A stretch of DNA of 12,946 nucleotides from Planctomycetia bacterium (GTDB lineage Bacteria; Planctomycetota; UBA11346): the NCBI GenBank assembly GCA_005801395.1, contig SYDV01000397.1, positions 1-12,946 of the forward strand, read 5' to 3'. Shown here piece by piece: positions 8,135-12,946 of this stretch (position 1 is the first letter of the stretch; every line of letters starts with the position of its first letter). The position numbers were made by a program, and so were the translations under genes. The notes under the pieces are model-generated. The model worked only from the letters and a program-made list of their open reading frames with translations. It ran no database searches and was not told the DNA's origin.

Positions 8135-8536
8135 ATATTGCTGCAGCGGATACACACCAAACGTGTACGCCACTTTATGTTCACCCACCTGCCCGTCAGC
8201 CCCAATCGCGCGCACCGACCAACCATTTTCATTTTTATGAAAAGATGTTTTTACCCCCTGCGCAGTGATCGTCGCATCAGCAAAATTACCGAGCATGCTG
8301 GCGTTGCTCGGCAACTCCATCGCGCGATCATGATGCGATTGATGCCAGAGTGCGGTTTGCGCAGCATGACAGGTCGTACAGGACGCACCGCCAACGAAGG
8401 TCGCTTTAGTTTGATTATCCCACGCGGGTAACACGACATTCGGCGTTTTTGACGCCGATGGCACCGTTGGCCGAGTCAGGTAAAAAAGGCCAATCACACC
8501 GATTAGCAACGCTGTGCATAAGAACCAAATCCGCAT
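8132..8536 (-). CDS. Octaheme cytochrome with HEAT and TPR regions: N-terminal part, ends at in-frame TGA
   Basis: These 134 residues precede the interrupting stop. MRIWFLCTALLIGVIGLFYL is an uncleaved signal anchor or signal peptide that would take the protein to the periplasm. The first heme site CTTCH is at 53-57 and is followed by a W-x-x-S-H-H-D-R-A-M stretch that is typical of this TPR-linked multiheme family. The ATG at 8536 is preferred over the one at 8554 because AGGGTG lies 6 nt upstream of it, while the 8554 ATG has no clear ribosome-binding site. Translation that stops at the TGA would give a small monoheme membrane-anchored fragment. The gene starts 71 nt after the carbonic anhydrase stop on the same strand, so they are probably co-transcribed. 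The full protein would have been about 776 residues. Confidence 0.75.
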   Translation of the reverse strand: MRIWFLCTALLIGVIGLFYLTRPTVPSASKTPNVVLPAWDNQTKATFVGGASCTTCHAAQTALWHQSHHDRAMELPSNASMLGNFADATITAQGVKTSFHKNENGWSVRAIGADGQVGEHKVAYTFGVYPLQQY

Positions 8537-8542
8537 GGACCG

Positions 8543-8548
8543 CACCCT
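8543..8548 (-). promoter_or_regulatory. Shine-Dalgarno deciding the cytochrome start
   Basis: AGGGTG (minus strand) lies 6 nt before the ATG at 8536. It lies inside what would be coding sequence if the 8554 ATG were used, and so favours the shorter form that begins MRIWF. Confidence 0.5.
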
Positions 8549-8607
8549 AGGCATTGAGTTGACGGGAACAATGCGCGGAATCGCTACACGACATCGTCAC
8601 CGATCGA

Positions 8608-9285
8608 TCATTCCACCATACTGACTACGCCCGTCTTTAAGTCGTAAACTGCAGCAACCACTTTTAATTTCCCTGCAGCTATTGCGGCACGTAATGCTGG
8701 GCTTTCGTCCACCATCGCTTCCGCCTGACGTTTGGCGTTTACTTTGACGGCCTCTGCCATGACGGTGTCTTTATTTGAATCTTTAGCCAAAGTAGCAATC
8801 ACCCACTGGCGGAGACCAGACATTTCATTTTGCAACGCGGATAAATTACCAGGCAACGCATCGTCGCTGCCACCGACTGCACCAACCGCACCGCAGGCGC
8901 TATGTCCCAAAACCATAATAAGTGAAATACCTAAATGAGCGACGCCATATTCCATACTCCCCTCGCCAACTGGTTCAGCAATATTACCGGCATTACGCAC
9001 GACAAATAAATCACCGAGGTGTTGATCGAATACTATTTCTGGAGACAGCCGGCTATCAGCACAGGTTAATATTGCCGCAAATGGATGTTGGCCTTGTGCC
9101 GTTTTTGCGCGCGCTGCGACATCGTAACCGGTATTGGTACTGACGTCGCGTTTACCTGCAACAAATCGGGAATTACCAATAGCCAACCGATTCAAAGCAT
9201 CTGCAGGCGACACCGCTGGCGCATGATGATCCGCTGCCGAAAGCACTGCAAAGCCTAAGAATAGGAATAAGAGGGTAGTGCGCAT
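8608..9285 (-). CDS. Secreted beta-class carbonic anhydrase
   Basis: This 225-residue enzyme interconverts CO2 and bicarbonate. Residues 1-17 (MRTTLLFLFLGFAVLSA) form a signal peptide with cleavage near SAAD, so it should act in the periplasm; many beta-carbonic anhydrases are cytosolic. The zinc ligands of the beta class are present: Cys75 in TCADSR, and His128 and Cys131 in GHSACGA. The Asp77-Arg79 dyad of C-x-D-S-R and the VRNAGN segment after it are intact. Length is normal for a compact beta enzyme plus signal peptide. The ATG at 9285 is chosen over an in-frame TTG at 9300 because GGAG lies 9 nt upstream and the signal peptide then starts cleanly. It ends with TGA, followed after 71 nt by the octaheme cytochrome gene on the same strand. 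Confidence 0.9.
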   Translation of the reverse strand: MRTTLLFLFLGFAVLSAADHHAPAVSPADALNRLAIGNSRFVAGKRDVSTNTGYDVAARAKTAQGQHPFAAILTCADSRLSPEIVFDQHLGDLFVVRNAGNIAEPVGEGSMEYGVAHLGISLIMVLGHSACGAVGAVGGSDDALPGNLSALQNEMSGLRQWVIATLAKDSNKDTVMAEAVKVNAKRQAEAMVDESPALRAAIAAGKLKVVAAVYDLKTGVVSMVE

Positions 9286-9294
9286 AGGAATAGA

Positions 9295-9298
9295 CTCC
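9295..9298 (-). promoter_or_regulatory. Shine-Dalgarno deciding the carbonic anhydrase start
   Basis: GGAG (minus strand) lies 9 nt before the ATG at 9285. It overlaps the alternative TTG at 9300, which argues against that codon as the start. Confidence 0.5.
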
Positions 9299-9483
9299 AA
9301 AGGTGGGTAAAAGTACTCGATAATTTTTCACTGCGCCAGCGACAATTCAAGGCGCGCATACCTCGGTTTATCCTAAACACGCTAAATTATTGGCTTAAGA
9401 CTGACGTCATCAGCCAGAAACCATTAGTGACCTGCGGCGCGATGAGCGAATCTGCTGCGACACGCAAATGAGAGCGTCGGTGT

Positions 9484-10824
9484 CTATAAATGTACGCGAT
9501 AATCAATGATGGCACGCCACTGTTCGCCACGGCCTGGAACACCGCTCTCTTGCGTCGATGCATAGCGCAAACGCAACCAAACGCCGTGCAAGACGTTCTC
9601 CTCTGGCACGGCCCACTCTAACGTCGCATCAATTTCAGAACGCGTGCTTCCGGCATTACCACCATCGCCGATGGCCGTGTTTACCAACATTCCAATACCT
9701 TTAATCGAACCGACGTCGAATACGTAAGAAAGTGCCATGCCAACGGCTTGTTCACCAGCGCGATCAAAGTCATTTAGCATGAGCGATAAATAATGCGGCT
9801 TACCGCCAAAGGGACTAAGGATATCATCGCCACTGGCGGTTGAGGTCGCCGCCAAACGCGTGGTAAAATTATTCCAACTACCAACCCCGCGTAGGCCCAC
9901 ATGCCAAGTCGTTGGCTCATTCGCATCAATGCGCGAACCAACGGCCTGAAATGTGGCCTGGGCTTCAGTCCGCCATTTCCAGTCACTCATTAATTGCGAC
10001 TGAAACGACAACCCACTATACACGTGGGTTAAAGCATCTGGCAAAACCTCTCCTATTGCGCCGACGGCTAATTGTTTTCCATGATTCCAACGGCCACCAG
10101 CCATAAAAACGCCATCTGTGCCCTGGGTATTTGCACCCACAATTTCATCCATCGGAATAAATTGATCGCTGTTCCTCGCTTTCATTTTATCGACATAGCC
10201 AATCAGATAATCCAATGACTGCTCAGCCTCCTGATTGGCCACCCAACGACCGACTGCTCGATACGCTTCAAACGTATTGGGAGTCATACGACTATCATTT
10301 TTATTAATGAAAGGCGTATTTATTTCTTGGCGAAACGCTCGCACTCCCAGTTGGTTTACTTTACTATCACCAAAAGTTCCATCGACATAGGCCAGATGCA
10401 ATACGGTGTACCCTTCTTGCCCAGGTTTCAGTAATCCCGTACCGTCCTCATCTAATTCCCCCGTTAGTCGCTGCGACGTGGCAACCCCAGCACCAACACT
10501 GAAATAATTGGCGATTTTCCCGGTCTCGCCAACCACCTCACCACCAATCGCAGTTGCCTTCGATACATTTCCAGATGCTTGATTATATTCGAAATAATAA
10601 CCACGCAGGTGCACATCAAATGATGCCTCGTCAATAAATGATGCCTCAATCGACCGCACCAGCGAATGCAATGGTGACCACATCGCGTTATTTCCAAAAT
10701 TCACAACTTGTGCGTCTGCGGAAATTGGGCGTTCACCGGTTTCAGTTTCTTCGGCGACCGCCAACAACGGTATGCATACGAGCACGCTCCAACGTGATAA
10801 TCGAACAGCGATTTCTCTACGCAC
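9484..10824 (-). CDS. OprD-like outer-membrane porin
   Basis: This 446-residue protein has a signal peptide (RLSRWSVLVCIPLLAVA, cleavage near residue 24). The mature part has the alternating pattern of a beta-barrel with aromatic girdles. Residues about 71-80 (VHLRGYYFEY) and 168-188 (EINTPFINKNDSRMTPNTFEAY) match signatures of the OprD porin family, as does FIPMDEIVGAN near 222. Such porins let small solutes (amino acids, carboxylates, peptides) across the outer membrane; the substrate here is not predictable. The last strand ends RAIIDYRVHL; a terminal Leu replaces the common Phe. The start is GTG at 10824: an in-frame TGA lies seven codons upstream, and the next Met is near residue 48, well past the signal peptide. 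No good Shine-Dalgarno is visible. It ends with TAG, 198 nt before the carbonic anhydrase on the same strand, so a shared transcript is possible but not shown. Confidence 0.82.
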   Translation of the reverse strand: MRREIAVRLSRWSVLVCIPLLAVAEETETGERPISADAQVVNFGNNAMWSPLHSLVRSIEASFIDEASFDVHLRGYYFEYNQASGNVSKATAIGGEVVGETGKIANYFSVGAGVATSQRLTGELDEDGTGLLKPGQEGYTVLHLAYVDGTFGDSKVNQLGVRAFRQEINTPFINKNDSRMTPNTFEAYRAVGRWVANQEAEQSLDYLIGYVDKMKARNSDQFIPMDEIVGANTQGTDGVFMAGGRWNHGKQLAVGAIGEVLPDALTHVYSGLSFQSQLMSDWKWRTEAQATFQAVGSRIDANEPTTWHVGLRGVGSWNNFTTRLAATSTASGDDILSPFGGKPHYLSLMLNDFDRAGEQAVGMALSYVFDVGSIKGIGMLVNTAIGDGGNAGSTRSEIDATLEWAVPEENVLHGVWLRLRYASTQESGVPGRGEQWRAIIDYRVHL

Positions 10825-11209
10825 AGCCCAAATATAAGGCGATCACCACCAAAGACCATCCCTGAAAAAACGCATACCATAAAGGTCTTACGACAGGTCA
10901 CTCCACCACGCCATATTGAATTTTATGGGGCTGTCCCAAGAAAAATAAGCCCGTGATCATCCATATAAACAGCGATAACAGCAATTGATCAGTAGCAATC
11001 GTATCGCAAATTACTCCATCTGATCACTTTGTCTCTACCATTCATTAAACTCGCGCCTCTGACTTAACCGGGTATTGCCAGCGAAGCCACAACAACGTAA
11101 AAAATTAAAGGCTAGCAAGCCGACCGGCTTAAGCTTGAGTGACCTTTCGCTCCGGCGCCCTTCAATCGCTCATACCAATTGACCTCCATTCATACCACGG
11201 GAACAAACG
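10825..11209. other. Divergent intergenic region with three TGATCA palindromes
   Basis: These 385 bases separate the porin (minus) from the lipoprotein hydrolase (plus). No credible gene is seen. TGATCA occurs at 10954-10959, 10986-10991 and 11021-11026, spaced 32 and 35 bp apart. A short hairpin (AAGCC-GACC-GGCTT, 11117-11130) lies in the probable leader of the hydrolase. The region must hold promoters for both directions. Confidence 0.5.
11075..11103 (+). promoter_or_regulatory. Candidate sigma70-like promoter for the lipoprotein hydrolase
   Basis: TTGCCA (11075-11080; 5 of 6 to TTGACA) and TAAAAA (11098-11103; 4 of 6 to TATAAT) are separated by 17 bp. Transcription would start near 11110 and give a leader of about 100 nt. 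The match is modest and was found by eye, so it is only a candidate. Confidence 0.35.
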
Positions 11210-12874
11210 ATGAAATCGAATTACTCCGCACTTTTTATTTTGTTCGCTGGATTATTTATCGCCAGTTGCGGAGAACCGACCATACGCGTTAAAAATGAAG
11301 TCGACTGGCTAAATCGTCCTGGCCAATACACGGCAACTGGATTACCGCTCATTGCCGACAGTCATCTACGTTATATAGCACTTGATAAGAATTACGCGGA
11401 AGATCCGTGGAAAGCCTTATTAACCTTAGATTCTCTCTGGCGTCAGCACGTCGCTGAGCCGACTACGCCACCAGCTGAAAAAATCCGCCGCGCCAGTGTT
11501 CGCCGAGGGGTGTCTTATGTCTTAGCTGCGTGCGCCTATCACTACGCCAGTACTACCACGAATCACGATCAACAGGCCCAGGCCATGACTACGGCTCTGT
11601 GCGCCTCGTACACGTTTTTATTTGAAAGCAGTCATCCCGATTTACCCAAAGCCCCAATTGCCTTAGATATGCGCACGAATGATGCGCGTGAAATACATAA
11701 TCGCTCCTTGGCTTGGATAGCCCTGCGAATCCAAGCCCAAAAATCCGACGCCAAAATATTTGATCTCCCCATGATCGGAGGCAACTTACAATTACAGCAA
11801 GGCACCAATGATTTACCTTTTAGTCCAAAAGCCGCACGTCGATTTGATCCCGTTGTAAGCCTGCAGATTGAGGGCACCGAATTACCCGTCATTGGCCACG
11901 GTTTAGGTGCACCAATGGTTTTACGTATTGAGCAAGAAAGCAGCGACGCAAATTTGGTTTGTGCTGCCACGGTCTTGATAAAAATGGACTCTATGCCGGG
12001 CGTCAATGCAAACTGCGTAGGAAAATATCATGTACTTGATCCGTTAAAAAATCGCCTCTATTCCTGGAATCAACAACTGCCCTTATTGCCGATCGAATTT
12101 AATCTCACTGCCCCACTACAGGTTTTTGCTGCCGAATTACCCGATCAGTATCGCAGCAGTGGCTTTTTTGATGGTGATAAGCAAGTCCATTTAGCCGGAA
12201 TCACCATGCTTGAGCCTTATGTTGCTGGACGCATTCCTATTATTGTTGTGCACGGCACGGTATCGGTGCCAGAAACTTGGTTATCATTGCTTGCTGGCCT
12301 ACGTTCAGATCCGTGGTTGTCACAAAAATATCAAGTGTGGTTCTTCCGTTATCCTACCAGCAATCCCGTACCAGCATCTGCCACGCTCTTGCGTGACAGT
12401 ATTGCCGCGATGGTGAAAAAATTAGATCCCACAGGCATTGACCCCGCATTATCTAACATGGTGCTCATCGGCCATAGTATGGGTGGGCTAGTCGCGCGTA
12501 TGGCTGTCATCAATGGCAATGCCGAACTTACCCATGCGATTGCTCCAAATTTAGACCGTAATAAACCAATTCCGGATGTCATCAAACGCTGTTCGGAATT
12601 TCACCGTGTGGAAGGCATTAAACGAGTTATTTACGTCGCCACCCCCCACCATGGTGTGGAAATGCTGGATAGCTTTTGGCTCAATCAAGCATCTAGCTGG
12701 TTAGTGTTACCCAAAATCAGCGAAGATTTAGCCACAGCGGCAGGCTCTACCGATGAAATGACGAGCATTCAAACCATGCGTCCTGGCAGCCGATTTTTAA
12801 ACTGGTTAAACCTGAAAAACGCAGTTAGCGTCAAAATTCCCCTGCCGCACGCCATGAATTTGGCTGCGTCCTAA
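11210..12874 (+). CDS. Lipoprotein with C-terminal alpha/beta-hydrolase domain, possibly truncated
   Basis: This is a 554-residue protein. Residues 1-20 form a lipoprotein signal peptide with lipobox IASC (lipidated Cys20); Gly at +2 suggests outer-membrane sorting. Residues about 50-330 form an N-terminal region I do not recognise, with helices (about 65-150) and then beta-rich sequence that includes GHGLGAPMVL near 228-237. An alpha/beta-hydrolase fold follows: HGT (348-350) is the usual oxyanion-hole strand end, GHSMGG (421-426) is the nucleophile elbow with catalytic Ser423, and ATPHHG (477-482) is typical of lipase/esterase relatives with PGAP1-like folds. The protein ends soon after RPGSRFLNWLN; relatives I recall continue for some 50-80 residues with an SDG-type Asp region and the catalytic His. 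Neither is seen here, nor in the other two frames up to the window end. The start has only a weak site (GGGA, about 8 nt upstream). It is likely an envelope lipase or esterase; activity is doubtful if the end is truly missing. Confidence 0.75.
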   Translation: MKSNYSALFILFAGLFIASCGEPTIRVKNEVDWLNRPGQYTATGLPLIADSHLRYIALDKNYAEDPWKALLTLDSLWRQHVAEPTTPPAEKIRRASVRRGVSYVLAACAYHYASTTTNHDQQAQAMTTALCASYTFLFESSHPDLPKAPIALDMRTNDAREIHNRSLAWIALRIQAQKSDAKIFDLPMIGGNLQLQQGTNDLPFSPKAARRFDPVVSLQIEGTELPVIGHGLGAPMVLRIEQESSDANLVCAATVLIKMDSMPGVNANCVGKYHVLDPLKNRLYSWNQQLPLLPIEFNLTAPLQVFAAELPDQYRSSGFFDGDKQVHLAGITMLEPYVAGRIPIIVVHGTVSVPETWLSLLAGLRSDPWLSQKYQVWFFRYPTSNPVPASATLLRDSIAAMVKKLDPTGIDPALSNMVLIGHSMGGLVARMAVINGNAELTHAIAPNLDRNKPIPDVIKRCSEFHRVEGIKRVIYVATPHHGVEMLDSFWLNQASSWLVLPKISEDLATAAGSTDEMTSIQTMRPGSRFLNWLNLKNAVSVKIPLPHAMNLAAS

Positions 12875-12886
12875 TCAAATTTAGGA
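12869..12886. other. Small inverted repeat over the hydrolase stop
   Basis: TCCTAA (12869-12874) and TTAGGA (12881-12886) form a 6-bp stem with the loop TCAAAT. The TAA stop lies in the 5' arm. It is AT-rich, short and lacks a T tract, so it is at best a weak terminator. The rest of the window (12887-12946) shows no gene start that I can support. Confidence 0.25.
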
Positions 12887-12946
12887 TAATATTGGTTCAC
12901 GGTATTGGCTGCGGTCCCGCGCGAGCGGCGATGTAGGGCATGAAGA

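Noticed and set aside
7847..8431. Plus-strand open frame of 194 codons across the cytochrome
   Set aside because: It is opposite the CxxCH-bearing frame and its product is a low-complexity Arg/Ile/Thr-rich string without family features. It is a shadow, even though it spans the interrupting TGA.
8537..8554. ATG at 8554 as the cytochrome start
   Set aside because: No ribosome-binding site precedes it, whereas the ATG at 8536 has AGGGTG 6 nt upstream and begins a cleaner signal sequence.
9402..9409. TGACGTCA palindrome upstream of the carbonic anhydrase
   Set aside because: A single 8-bp palindrome without a second copy or a clear promoter beside it; the resemblance to a eukaryotic CRE site means nothing here.
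10701..10901. Minus-strand open frame of 66 codons upstream of the porin
   Set aside because: It overlaps the porin signal-peptide region in another frame, has no recognisable motif, and the porin reading frame is far better supported.

Overview
The window comes from a Gram-negative bacterium of roughly 50% GC (estimated by eye). It carries a predicted outer-membrane porin, a lipoprotein, several exported proteins and clear Shine-Dalgarno sites. The giant pilus-like protein at 785-3949 resembles, from memory, the large 'cassette protein A' type pilus-associated proteins of Verrucomicrobiota and related PVC bacteria. A verrucomicrobial or other PVC origin is my best guess, but no marker gene here proves it. 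I see no rRNA, tRNA, CRISPR array, transposase or obvious mobile element.

Layout. (1) Positions 3-5223, plus strand, hold a tight three-gene pilus-type cassette. It contains the end of a PilW/minor-pseudopilin-like gene, a 1054-residue PilX-like protein with two candidate calcium loops, and an exported HEAT-repeat protein anchored by one membrane helix. The gaps are 17 and 5 nt. (2) Positions 5328-6173, plus strand, encode a ferredoxin/flavodoxin-NADP+ reductase. Its ribosome-binding site lies inside a 10-bp hairpin. (3) Positions 6206-10824, minus strand, read in transcription order: an OprD-like porin, a secreted beta-carbonic anhydrase, and an octaheme c-type cytochrome with HEAT and TPR regions. 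The cytochrome is split by a single in-frame TGA at 8132-8134. (4) Positions 11210-12874, plus strand, encode a lipoprotein with a C-terminal alpha/beta-hydrolase domain that seems to stop before the usual catalytic Asp/His region. It is divergent from the porin, and the 385-bp region between them holds three TGATCA palindromes and a candidate sigma70-like promoter.

How the genes may work together (inference). The first block looks like one surface-appendage or secretion unit with a periplasmic scaffold. The minus-strand block is an envelope set: a porin for solute entry, a periplasmic CO2/bicarbonate enzyme and a periplasmic electron-transfer protein. The cytosolic reductase is a separate redox enzyme that converges on the cytochrome gene. 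Most notable are the interrupted octaheme gene, the hairpin over the reductase start, the Ca-loop-bearing pilus protein paired with a HEAT protein, and the hydrolase that lacks its C-terminal catalytic part.
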